From NCBI RefSeq assembly GCF_000212395.1, contig NC_015499.1, forward strand, positions 1,819,001-1,883,000: DNA of 64,000 nt. Direction: 5' to 3'. The DNA comes from Thermodesulfobium narugense DSM 14796. GTDB taxonomy: Bacteria; Thermodesulfobiota; Thermodesulfobiia; Thermodesulfobiales; Thermodesulfobiaceae. Below, piece after piece: positions 46,838-54,240 of this stretch. Position 1 is the first letter of the stretch; each line of letters begins with the position of its first letter. The translations under genes were made by a program, and so were the position numbers. A model generated the notes under the pieces. That model did no database searches. It saw only the letters and a program-made list of their open reading frames with translations, and was not told where the DNA came from.

Positions 46838-48580
46838 CTAAACTCTTATATCAACACCGCTTTTAAGGCTTTGGATACCTGTTATAAGCGCAGTATCTAA
46901 AGAAACATTATTATTATTATCTAAAGGATAAATTACGTGACTGAAATCCTGACTGAATCCTTGGCCTTTTTGATCAGAGTTTACATAGACGTTTACGTTA
47001 TTTGTTGCAAAACCATTTGACTGCAAAATCTGCCTAAAATCTTGCATATTTGACAAAATGGCGTGCTTTGCAAGATCGTCTACAACAAAAAACGTCATGT
47101 TTACAGAGTTTGTAGCCTTATCAAGTGAAACGTTTAATTTTACTTTGCCCAAATCTGGCGGTTCTAGCAAAAATTCTATATCCTTTGGAGAATTAAATCT
47201 CAAATCCTGCATCATATTCTGAATCTTTTGATAAGCGTCGAGTGAAATGGAGTGATAAGATATCCCCTGATTTGGCATCACCATATTACTGCTATTTGAT
47301 ATAGAAACATTAGGCAAGCCTGAAAGAATAGCTTCATTTGTACTTGTTAATTTGCTATCAGGTGAATTAGACAAAGAATTTGTCTGATTAAAGTTGGAGA
47401 TTATTTGTCGGGAGAGAATGTTAGCAGCACTAATTTGAGAGTTCACAGAAGAGGGTATACTTAAGTTGCTGAGTATCTGAGAAGTAATATTGTTTGAGAT
47501 ATTTTGTGCCGCAACCTGATTTTGGTAGATAAAGGCTTCTTGGTTTAGGTTCTGAGAAGATAAAAGAGGTCCTGTAACAGAATTTGGCAAATTTGATTGA
47601 TTTATAACGACTTGCAAATTTGGCATTAACTGTAGGATGCTAGATGATTTGTTAGAAATTGTCTCTAAATTTTGCGAAAGATTTGACAAAGTATTTAAGG
47701 TAGCAGCATTTGCTCCAGAATTATCCTGAGACATACTGCCAGGGGTTTGTAATGTTTGAATATAGCTAAAATTAGGCACAATATTGTTCTGAGCTAGCTG
47801 ATTAGAAAGTGTGGAATTAGCAGCTTGGACAGGTGTACTTTGAGGCGCTGATTGTGCTTGAAAAATATTTAATTGGGTATCTAATAAGAATGGAGTTTGA
47901 TTACTTGTTTGCAAAGTACTTGATACATTAGAGTTACTTTGAGAATTAGTTGCAACACTATTTATTTGAGAATTTGAGACAGGAGGAGAATTTAAAACAT
48001 TTGAAAGTAACTGGTTTATAACAGTGCTTTCAGAAACAGGAACACTAGCAGGCATATTGTCATTATTTATTAAATTACCAAGATCTTTACTTTGGTTTGT
48101 GAGTAAAATATTAGGTGGCTGTATAGAAACTAATTGAACGTCTTGCAGTGGTCCTAGGATCTGGGTATTCGGTTGAGTAAGAGTATTGATGCTTGCGTTA
48201 GTTTGCTCTTTTAAAGAGCTTTGAGTGCTGATTTGATCCTGAGATGAATTTGAGCCCTGAAGAGCAAGAATTTGAACTGGCAAATTTATAATTGGCATTT
48301 GATTTGATACTGAAATTGGCACGACAGAAGGTTGCATTTGTCCTGAAACGCTCTGATCGCTACTTTCATTTCCAGATTGCAATTGAGATTTTGATGTAGG
48401 TGCTTGGACATTGGTTTGTGAGCTTTGAGCTACATTAGTCTCATTTTGAGTAGCTTCGCTAACAATTTGTTCTAAAATCGAAGAGAAGGCTTCGTCCTGT
48501 GAGATAGATGACTGATTCTGATTTGACACAGAATTGCCAGACTGCACTATGGGCAAATTAACTAAAGGCAAGGAATTCAA
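46838..48580 (-). CDS. fliK: Flagellar hook-length control protein FliK
   Basis: A 580-residue ruler protein. The first 430 residues are low-complexity Asn/Ser/Gln-rich; the C-terminal Flg_hook domain carries FLLEPPDLGKVKLNVSL (about 474-490) and ends in a variable tail. The start is TTG (48580) with AGGAGGTG 5 nt upstream. It is the first gene of the flagellar operon and follows a sigma-28-like promoter. Confidence 0.92.
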   Translation of the reverse strand: MNSLPLVNLPIVQSGNSVSNQNQSSISQDEAFSSILEQIVSEATQNETNVAQSSQTNVQAPTSKSQLQSGNESSDQSVSGQMQPSVVPISVSNQMPIINLPVQILALQGSNSSQDQISTQSSLKEQTNASINTLTQPNTQILGPLQDVQLVSIQPPNILLTNQSKDLGNLINNDNMPASVPVSESTVINQLLSNVLNSPPVSNSQINSVATNSQSNSNVSSTLQTSNQTPFLLDTQLNIFQAQSAPQSTPVQAANSTLSNQLAQNNIVPNFSYIQTLQTPGSMSQDNSGANAATLNTLSNLSQNLETISNKSSSILQLMPNLQVVINQSNLPNSVTGPLLSSQNLNQEAFIYQNQVAAQNISNNITSQILSNLSIPSSVNSQISAANILSRQIISNFNQTNSLSNSPDSKLTSTNEAILSGLPNVSISNSSNMVMPNQGISYHSISLDAYQKIQNMMQDLRFNSPKDIEFLLEPPDLGKVKLNVSLDKATNSVNMTFFVVDDLAKHAILSNMQDFRQILQSNGFATNNVNVYVNSDQKGQGFSQDFSHVIYPLDNNNNVSLDTALITGIQSLKSGVDIRV

Positions 48581-48645
48581 TTCTTCACCTCCTTTCTGTC
48601 TTTAGACTATATACTCCTTTATTAAAAAATAATTACTCTATCGAA

Positions 48646-48673
48646 TTATCGACAAAAAAACTAATTTTATTTA
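48646..48673 (-). promoter_or_regulatory. Sigma-28 (FliA)-like promoter for the flagellar operon
   Basis: On the reverse strand TAAA (48673-48670) and GTCGATAA (48653-48646) are 16 nt apart. The FliA consensus is TAAA-N15-GCCGATAA; this differs at one base and one spacer position. FliK starts 66 nt downstream. Confidence 0.5.
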
Positions 48674-48685
48674 AGATAGGTTGAA

Positions 48686-49276
48686 TCAAGTAGATTTTGA
48701 AGTAAGAGTCTTTTCAACCATATCACAAATTATGTGTCCGATCATAATATGACACTCCTGTATTCTTGGCACTTTTTTTGATGGGACGCTTATACAAATA
48801 TCAGATAGTTTTTCCATTTCGTTGCCAGTCATACCTGTAAGTGAAATTGTGCTTATATGATAAAGTTGAGCAATTCTTAAAGCCTTTATTAAATTCTTAG
48901 AATTTCCACTTGTTGAAATTGCAAAAAAGACGTCGCCCATCTCACCCAGTGCCTCAATCTGTCTTGCAAAAACGCTTTCATATCCAAAATCATTTGAAAC
49001 AGCAGTAATAATTGAAGTGTCAGTAGTAAGAGCTATAGCTCTTAGTGCTTTTCTTTCCAATAAGAATCTTCCAACAAACTCTGCTGCAATATGCTGAGAA
49101 TCAGCAGCACTACCGCCATTTCCAGCAATCAAAAGTTTTTTCCCAGATCTTAGCGCTGCAGATATAACTTTAACGCTCATTTTAACAGTTTCTAAAAATT
49201 TATCATCAGAAAGCAGTCTATTTTTTAGCTCCAGCGATTCAGATATTGCTTTTTTAATTTCATCTTTTACAATCAT
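48686..49276 (-). CDS. gmhA: Phosphoheptose isomerase GmhA
   Basis: Converts sedoheptulose 7-phosphate into D-glycero-D-manno-heptose 7-phosphate for LPS core or glycan. The 196-residue SIS protein has AGNGGSAADSQHIAAEFVGRF (51-71, given in parts: GNGGSAADSQHI, AAEFVGRF), with His62 and Glu66, and a C-terminal IQECHIMIGHIICD. It overlaps the glycosyltransferase by 4 nt, so heptose supply and glycosyl transfer are linked. Confidence 0.94.
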   Translation of the reverse strand: MIVKDEIKKAISESLELKNRLLSDDKFLETVKMSVKVISAALRSGKKLLIAGNGGSAADSQHIAAEFVGRFLLERKALRAIALTTDTSIITAVSNDFGYESVFARQIEALGEMGDVFFAISTSGNSKNLIKALRIAQLYHISTISLTGMTGNEMEKLSDICISVPSKKVPRIQECHIMIGHIICDMVEKTLTSKST

Positions 49277-51660
49277 TTACTTTCTCTTTCAAAAAAGTTG
49301 AGCATCTCTTTGGAAAAGTTTTGGACGGAAAACTTTTCCATCACAAAAGCTCTTGCCCTTTCTCCAAGTTCTCTAGCAAAATCTCTATCTTTAGCCAATT
49401 TAATCATAGCACTATACAACTCATCTTCATCAGGGAGCGCCCATTCCCAATCTGGGTTATATCCTGAATTATTCTGACCTATTTTTTCAAACTTATAGCT
49501 TAAAAGTATGGAATTATCTTTATTCATAAACTCAAGATTCCCACCATACGCTGTAGCTATAACTGGCTTTCCAAGCCACATAGCCTCTATTAAAGGAAGA
49601 GCCATACCTTCACAGCTGTGAGGCGAAACATACGCATCAGCAGCATTTAATATTGTAATGTAACCATCTCTATTTGTAGTTTCGTCTACAAACACAACAT
49701 TGTCAATAATATCCAATTCTTTAATGTATTTTGTAAGTTTTACTTGATTTTCAGAATATTTTGCAGCCTGAAAAGTCTTAAAAATTAGATATACATCGCT
49801 ACATTCTCTTACAACTCTCGAGAGAGCCTTCAGAAGCAAAAACGGCCTTTTTCTGTCAAAATCTCTGAAAAAGTCTAAAATAAACATGAAAACAAATGAA
49901 TCATAAAAACCAAAGGTTGCTCGAAGATTCTTTCTGTGTTGTAATATTCTCCAATCGTAAGTGAATGGATATGGGAATTTATATACTTTTTCTCCTCCAG
50001 CTTTTATTAAAGCACCTTTTACAAAATCCGAATAACACATAACTTCATCCACCAAAGAAAAAGCCCTTGGGTCATCAAAATATTTGTCAAATTCCCAATT
50101 CCAGATTGCAGACGTTCTGCCTCTAAAAATATTACTCGATATATCTTTAAGATAAGCCAAATCCTCTGAGTTAATGAAAAATATTGTGTTATTAAATGAC
50201 AGATTATTAACATTAAAGCATGCGATATTTTTAATCTCTTCTTCAGAAACTCTCAAATTTGAAGCAACGGGCAAAAAGAAAAGAGAACATGGAATGCCCA
50301 GTGAAGAGGCCTTTCTAAAAAAAGATCTCGCCTGAACTCCAAGTCCAATTTTTGATTCAAAAAACCCAACAATATTTATCCCAAAGGAACTATGTTCAAT
50401 ACGAGAAGTATAAGTGAGGTTGTAATTAACCCTTAAGATATCCTTCAATGCTGCCGTGTTTATTGTGCCCGTACTGGAAAAAGCTAAGTTTAAATCCTGC
50501 CTCGACTCGATCACACATCTCGCAAACCTGCTTATAGAACTATATTTTGGGTGTAGAAAGGAAAGTATTGCTCTTACGTTCTCACTGTCAGGTAAATATG
50601 GATTTCTAAATCTCTTAAATATTTCTTCTGAGTACCTCTTTCTTACTTCAAGAGGTACTCTTATTTTTGTTAATGGGAGGTATTCGAAATAATATGGCAA
50701 TTCTTCAAACTTTCTTTTGTTCTGGAAAAAGTCTTTATTATAGTATTCATTTATTAACTTTACATATGATTTGTTTATTGATCCAAAAAAGCTCACATGA
50801 TCGAACAAAAATAGGTCATCTAAATAAAATCCACTAAATTCAAAAAGTGACAATTTCCTAAGTTGATTTTTTCTGTTTACAAAATAACTAGATTCTTTAA
50901 ATACGATATCTTCTTTTTTAACGTTATAAAAAGTCAAAGTATACTGCAAATCGTCTAGCTCAAGATATTTAAGCTTTGAAATCTCTTTCTTATGGAAATA
51001 GGAAATATTAGCTTCGGTGTTTTTTAAGGCATATATTGATTCTTTGAAACGAATTACGTCATAATCGTCCAAAAGATCGTATAAGCCCCTTACGTCAGAA
51101 AGGCAAAAAATATTTTTCGATAAGTACAAACTCTTCTTAAAGCCAACATAAGCAAAGTATTCGAAAACATACGGCAAAATCCAGTTTTTCGCTTCGTCCT
51201 TTGTGGATGTCCAAAGAACTTTATGCATATCTCTGCAGGAAATTTCTGACAAAAGCTCACACAAGAAAAAAAATTTAATGCCTTTAGATACTAACTCATT
51301 AAAGAGTCTAAACTCTCTAATATCTTTTAAAAGGTCTACAACTACTACTACAAAATCAATTTCTGGATTATTTCTTAAAAAGCTATCCCTTAAATTAAGA
51401 GCGTAGTGCATCTCGTCTTTGTTAATTATAGTAAACGCAACATCTTTATGTTGAACAGGAATTTTAGGAGAGTAGTCAAAATTTATCTTAACAACTCTTA
51501 GATCTTGCCAGAAATCTTTTGCTTTAAAAATTTCATATTTTATCTTTTCTAAACCTTTACTTAACGAAGTTGCAAAACCTTTTTCCTGATAATTTTTTAA
51601 AGATTTTCTAAATGAAATATATCTTGAAAGAGAACTTTTAAATAGAGTACCCTTAAACAT
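49273..51660 (-). CDS. Two-domain glycosyltransferase (GT8-like + GT4)
   Basis: A 795-residue fusion. The N-terminal region (about 60-330) looks like a GT-A nucleotide-sugar transferase (VAFTIINKDEMHYALNLRDS, in parts TIINKDEMHYALNL; then FKKSLYLSKNIFCLSD), but the metal-binding DxD position reads SKN, so it may be inactive. The C-terminal half (about 430-795) is a GT4 GT-B enzyme, with CEGMALPLIEAMWLGKPVIA holding the two Glu. It starts 1 nt after the second selenoprotein gene and overlaps gmhA. LPS or flagellin glycosylation is plausible. Confidence 0.85.
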   Translation of the reverse strand: MFKGTLFKSSLSRYISFRKSLKNYQEKGFATSLSKGLEKIKYEIFKAKDFWQDLRVVKINFDYSPKIPVQHKDVAFTIINKDEMHYALNLRDSFLRNNPEIDFVVVVVDLLKDIREFRLFNELVSKGIKFFFLCELLSEISCRDMHKVLWTSTKDEAKNWILPYVFEYFAYVGFKKSLYLSKNIFCLSDVRGLYDLLDDYDVIRFKESIYALKNTEANISYFHKKEISKLKYLELDDLQYTLTFYNVKKEDIVFKESSYFVNRKNQLRKLSLFEFSGFYLDDLFLFDHVSFFGSINKSYVKLINEYYNKDFFQNKRKFEELPYYFEYLPLTKIRVPLEVRKRYSEEIFKRFRNPYLPDSENVRAILSFLHPKYSSISRFARCVIESRQDLNLAFSSTGTINTAALKDILRVNYNLTYTSRIEHSSFGINIVGFFESKIGLGVQARSFFRKASSLGIPCSLFFLPVASNLRVSEEEIKNIACFNVNNLSFNNTIFFINSEDLAYLKDISSNIFRGRTSAIWNWEFDKYFDDPRAFSLVDEVMCYSDFVKGALIKAGGEKVYKFPYPFTYDWRILQHRKNLRATFGFYDSFVFMFILDFFRDFDRKRPFLLLKALSRVVRECSDVYLIFKTFQAAKYSENQVKLTKYIKELDIIDNVVFVDETTNRDGYITILNAADAYVSPHSCEGMALPLIEAMWLGKPVIATAYGGNLEFMNKDNSILLSYKFEKIGQNNSGYNPDWEWALPDEDELYSAMIKLAKDRDFARELGERARAFVMEKFSVQNFSKEMLNFFERESK

Positions 51661-51661
51661 A

Positions 51662-51937
51662 TCAAGCTACCACTATAAGTTCTTTGAAAAATAAAAATTT
51701 TTTCAAACCAATTCTTGTCTTATTCTTAAGGTTCAACTCCTTTGGTATATAAATTTCTATTCCCTCCTGTTCAAAAACTTTATAGGCTATACCTTCAAGT
51801 GGTTCTCCCGCTCTAACTGAGGGAGGCAAAGGAACCCTACTTCAAGAAAAACATGATGAAGCATTTATAAAAAAAATCTTTGAACCCTTTGATTTTATAT
51901 ATTCTTTAGCTTCTTTATCAAATTCAAATTTAGGCAT
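51662..51937 (-). CDS. Selenoprotein 2, CxxU motif, TGA recoded at codon 32
   Basis: A 91-residue protein when the TGA at 51844-51842 is read as selenocysteine. The motif is Cys29-Phe-Ser-Sec32 (SSCFSU), followed by PPSVRAGEP and EGIEIYIPKELN, and a GLKKFLFFKELIVV end. It aligns to selenoprotein 1 at IxxKGxKIF..., the CxxU, PSVRxGxP and YIPK. The ATG overlaps the upstream gene by 8 nt and has GGAGGT 4 nt away. The stop lies 1 nt before the glycosyltransferase ATG. It resembles small 'CC/Se motif' redox proteins known from databases, as I recall. The function is unknown; thiol-selenol redox chemistry is likely. Confidence 0.88.
51805..51825 (-). promoter_or_regulatory. Bacterial SECIS element of selenoprotein 2
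   Basis: Hairpin CTCCCTC-AGTTA-GA(GC)GGGAG, where a GC pair of nucleotides bulges on the 3' side. It begins 16 nt after the TGA, and its loop begins 23 nt after it. The loop has G at position 2, as bSECIS elements favour. The coding content here is PPSVRAG. Confidence 0.82.
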
Positions 51938-52232
51938 CTTTACCTCCATCTAAAGCATATATAAAAATATATTCCTTGCCATAAGAGCTTCTCTTTGCAT
52001 CGACCACTAGATCTTTGTCGTAAGAAAAATTTTTCGGTATATAAACTACAATATCATTAAAATACATACAAACATACTTATCAAATTCTTTCTTAGGTCT
52101 TCCCCATCTAACTGATGGGATTCCTGAACCAGTTCCTCAAGTGCTACACAACAAATCCCTCGATGGCAAGATATATATTTCTTTGCCGCTACTTTCAATT
52201 AGTTTTATTGCCTTTTTAGTTAAAGATATCAT
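51930..52232 (-). CDS. Selenoprotein 1, CxxU motif, TGA recoded at codon 32
   Basis: A 100-residue protein when the TGA at 52139-52137 is read as selenocysteine. The motif is Cys29-Ser-Thr-Sec32 (LLCSTU), followed by GSGIPSVRWGRP and VVYIPKNFSYDK. The N-terminus (MISLTKKAIKLIESSGKEI) recalls the start of HesB/IscA-type proteins, so a remote link to that fold is possible. No other stop interrupts the frame. The ATG lacks a good ribosome binding site; a -10-like TAATAT lies 15 nt upstream, so a very short leader is likely. The next gene starts within its last 8 nt. Function is unknown; a redox role is inferred. Confidence 0.88.
51942..51947 (-). promoter_or_regulatory. Ribosome binding site of selenoprotein 2
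   Basis: GGAGGT ends 4 nt before the ATG of the second selenoprotein gene, inside the end of the first. It supports the overlapping, coupled start and shows that this ORF is translated independently of being a remnant. Confidence 0.8.
52103..52119 (-). promoter_or_regulatory. Bacterial SECIS element of selenoprotein 1
   Basis: Perfect hairpin CCCATC-AGTTA-GATGGG. It begins 17 nt after the TGA and its 5-nt loop begins 23 nt after it, the same as in selenoprotein 2. The G at loop position 2 and the distance fit the known E. coli fdhF arrangement. Confidence 0.85.
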
Positions 52233-52247
52233 TATATATATTAAATC

Positions 52248-52275
52248 ATATTAGCTCCTAAGAGTGAAGATCCAA
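52248..52275 (-). promoter_or_regulatory. Possible promoter of the selenoprotein operon
   Basis: TTGGAT (52275-52270) and TAATAT (52253-52248) on the reverse strand are 16 nt apart. A transcript from about 52241 would have a leader of only some 9 nt before the ATG, which would explain the missing ribosome binding site. Confidence 0.35.
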
Positions 52276-52366
52276 AAAATATTGTTTACACAAACTTCTA
52301 CACAAATTTAAAAAAATAAGATAGTATTTATAAAGTGAGTTAGTAAATAAAATTTTTGGAGGAATT

Positions 52367-53236
52367 ATGTCATTAACCAATTACAAAGAAAAGCTACAAA
52401 ATGCCGTTGACTTAGTCAACAAAAACGAGCTCGACCAAGGAAGGGAAGTGTTACAAGAATTAATTGATGAGCTTTATGAAAGTCAAACAAACGAAGAAAA
52501 AGACATTCTTGCAACTGCACTGGATATACGAAGTCTTATTAGAGCCTATGGCAGAGATTTTGAAGGTTCAATGAAAGATCTTGATGAATCGATTTCTCTT
52601 AGAAGGTTTCTTTTTAGCGAAAATTTTAGTAAAAATCAGGAAGATATTGCTCGGTTATTAACGCACAAGGGAATAAACTTAGGACAGATGGGCAAGCTTG
52701 ATGAAGCCCTTTCTCAAATCAAAGAAGCAATTAAGTTATATGAAGAATGCTACAAAAATGGCTCTCTTTCCAATGCCGGACTCTATACTCATGCTCTAAA
52801 TCAGCTTGCAATTACACAAAAAAATATGAACAATTTTGAATCTTCTTTTGAAGCCTTTAACAAGGCCATAGATATTTTAGAAAAAGAAACAAAAGTTGAC
52901 AGTTCTCTTAACTTAGACCTTGCTATAACTTATATGAACAGAGGTATAAACAACGTAGAGGTAGCAAAAACTCAAGATTCAATTGACGATTTCAGAAAAA
53001 GTATCGATATTGTTATAGATTCTTTAAAAGAAAGGCCAGAACTTGTTGGACTTTACTCGAGATTAGTCTATTATTCCATTCTCTCGATGGCAAGATCAGG
53101 CCTTATATTGCCAGATAAGATGGAAAAATTTAAAACAGAATCAGAATACGTGTTTAATACGTATGGCATGACTGAGGAAGCAGAATTTTGGATGACTAAA
53201 ATCGGTGAATTATTTGCTCCACCACAAAGTTCCTGA
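52367..53236 (+). CDS. Tetratricopeptide repeat protein
   Basis: A 289-residue, all-helical protein with no signal peptide. At least four TPR units are seen, for example AYGRDFEGSMKDLDESISLR, GKLDEALSQIKEAIKLYEEC and MNNFESSFEAFNKAIDILEK; these suggest a cytosolic scaffold. GGAGG lies 6 nt before the ATG. Two hairpin terminators follow. It is monocistronic and divergent from the selenoprotein operon, sharing a 134-nt upstream region. The partner is unknown. Confidence 0.85.
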   Translation: MSLTNYKEKLQNAVDLVNKNELDQGREVLQELIDELYESQTNEEKDILATALDIRSLIRAYGRDFEGSMKDLDESISLRRFLFSENFSKNQEDIARLLTHKGINLGQMGKLDEALSQIKEAIKLYEECYKNGSLSNAGLYTHALNQLAITQKNMNNFESSFEAFNKAIDILEKETKVDSSLNLDLAITYMNRGINNVEVAKTQDSIDDFRKSIDIVIDSLKERPELVGLYSRLVYYSILSMARSGLILPDKMEKFKTESEYVFNTYGMTEEAEFWMTKIGELFAPPQSS

Positions 53237-53252
53237 GGACCGGGCTGCTAGT

Positions 53253-53274
53253 CCCTTGGTCTAAGGGTTTTTTG
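53253..53274 (+). terminator. Rho-independent terminator after the TPR gene
   Basis: CCCTT (53253-53257) pairs with AAGGG (53263-53267), followed by six T. A second, stronger hairpin follows 12 nt later. Confidence 0.7.
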
Positions 53275-53285
53275 GAATACAAAAA

Positions 53286-53316
53286 AAAGAAGAGACAATG
53301 CTCTCTTCTTTTTTTT
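53286..53316 (+). terminator. Second terminator after the TPR gene
   Basis: AGAAGAGA (53288-53295) and TCTCTTCT (53302-53309) form a perfect stem with a 6-nt loop. An A-run precedes and a T-run follows, so it could act on both strands. Confidence 0.85.
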
Positions 53317-53375
53317 GTTACTATTAGCATATTCTTAACGTACTTTATAAAAAAGTGTGAGTTCGGAGGTAAAAG

Positions 53376-54050
53376 ATGTGCAATGTGTGCAGCAGAAGAT
53401 CTTTTATTAAAAAACTTATTGGTAGCTTTGTTGCTTTCAAGTTGTTTTCAATTAGCTCAGATTCACTTGCGGATTCATCTAGCGAGGTGTGGGGTCAATG
53501 CCCAAAAGGGCTTCAATATGACCCATATCCTGGCAAATGCTCAAGATACATTGACACAAACAACGATGGCTACTGTGACTATTCAGAGCCACCTCCAAAA
53601 TCTACATCCAATATAAATCCATCTTATTCACCCAATACAGACGAAAACTTTAAAAGCACACAACCATTGTTTGGTGACGACATAGCTGAAGCAGCAAACA
53701 GAGAAAGAAGACGCTCAATTATTGAAAGTTATAATACAGGAACACTGTCCATATTAGCAATTCTTTTTTCCTTAGTATCTAGCTTTTTAGTACAGAAGAA
53801 AATAATAAAAAAACAAACACTTCTAAAAATATGTAACTTTGTCTTAGCAATATCTTTTGTAATATCTGCAACTCTTGGAATGATCCTTTCACTTAAATAC
53901 GATGGTCTTATAAGCCTTCTTTTACCGTCCTGGGTTTTGTTTTTGCACGTAGAATTTGGGATAGTCTTTTGTGTTTTTGCGATTCTACATTTAGTTCTAA
54001 ATTGGAAATCAATGCTTTGCTTGTTTAATCTTAATGGTAAAAAAAATTAG
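53376..54050 (+). CDS. Tat-exported membrane protein with DUF4405-like C-terminus
   Basis: A 224-residue protein. The N-terminus CSRRSFIKKLIG is a Tat motif (SRRxFxK). A periplasmic Cys-bearing region contains DTNNDGYCDYSEPPP, an EF-hand-like acidic loop recalling Ca-binding motifs. At least three membrane helices (about 120-215) follow, with His in LHVEFGI and LHLVLNW, as in cytochrome-b-like DUF4405 domains. GGAGGT lies about 5 nt before the ATG. Heme binding is an inference. Confidence 0.72.
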   Translation: MCNVCSRRSFIKKLIGSFVAFKLFSISSDSLADSSSEVWGQCPKGLQYDPYPGKCSRYIDTNNDGYCDYSEPPPKSTSNINPSYSPNTDENFKSTQPLFGDDIAEAANRERRRSIIESYNTGTLSILAILFSLVSSFLVQKKIIKKQTLLKICNFVLAISFVISATLGMILSLKYDGLISLLLPSWVLFLHVEFGIVFCVFAILHLVLNWKSMLCLFNLNGKKN

Positions 54051-54083
54051 TCTTACCCTCGCTCTTTCAAGGCAAGACTAATT
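54039..54083 (-). terminator. Terminator of the NhaC-like gene
   Basis: AATTAGTCTT (54045-54054) and AAGACTAATT (54074-54083) form a 10-bp perfect stem. On the reverse strand a T-run follows (plus-strand A at 54039-54046), so it ends the antiporter transcript. It overlaps the end of the convergent gene. Confidence 0.75.
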
Positions 54084-54240
54084 ATAGTTAGGGGGTGTAC
54101 TTCACAGTATTTAGTTTTATATTGACTATATTTTTATTATAGACTCAATTACCATAAAACAATATTGTTTTTCCAAAAGGAATAATTATGAATATATTGA
54201 ATTTATTAATGACAAATCAAATTAAAAAAAATTATTTTAT

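Noticed and set aside
51662-52232. Decayed pseudogenes or sequencing errors
   Set aside because: Each frame has only one stop, at the same aligned codon, in a CxxU motif with a matching hairpin; the second also has a strong ribosome binding site. Decay would be expected to add frameshifts.
53272-53616. Alternate 114-aa frame
   Set aside because: It starts before a terminator and overlaps the Tat protein in another frame with no conserved features.
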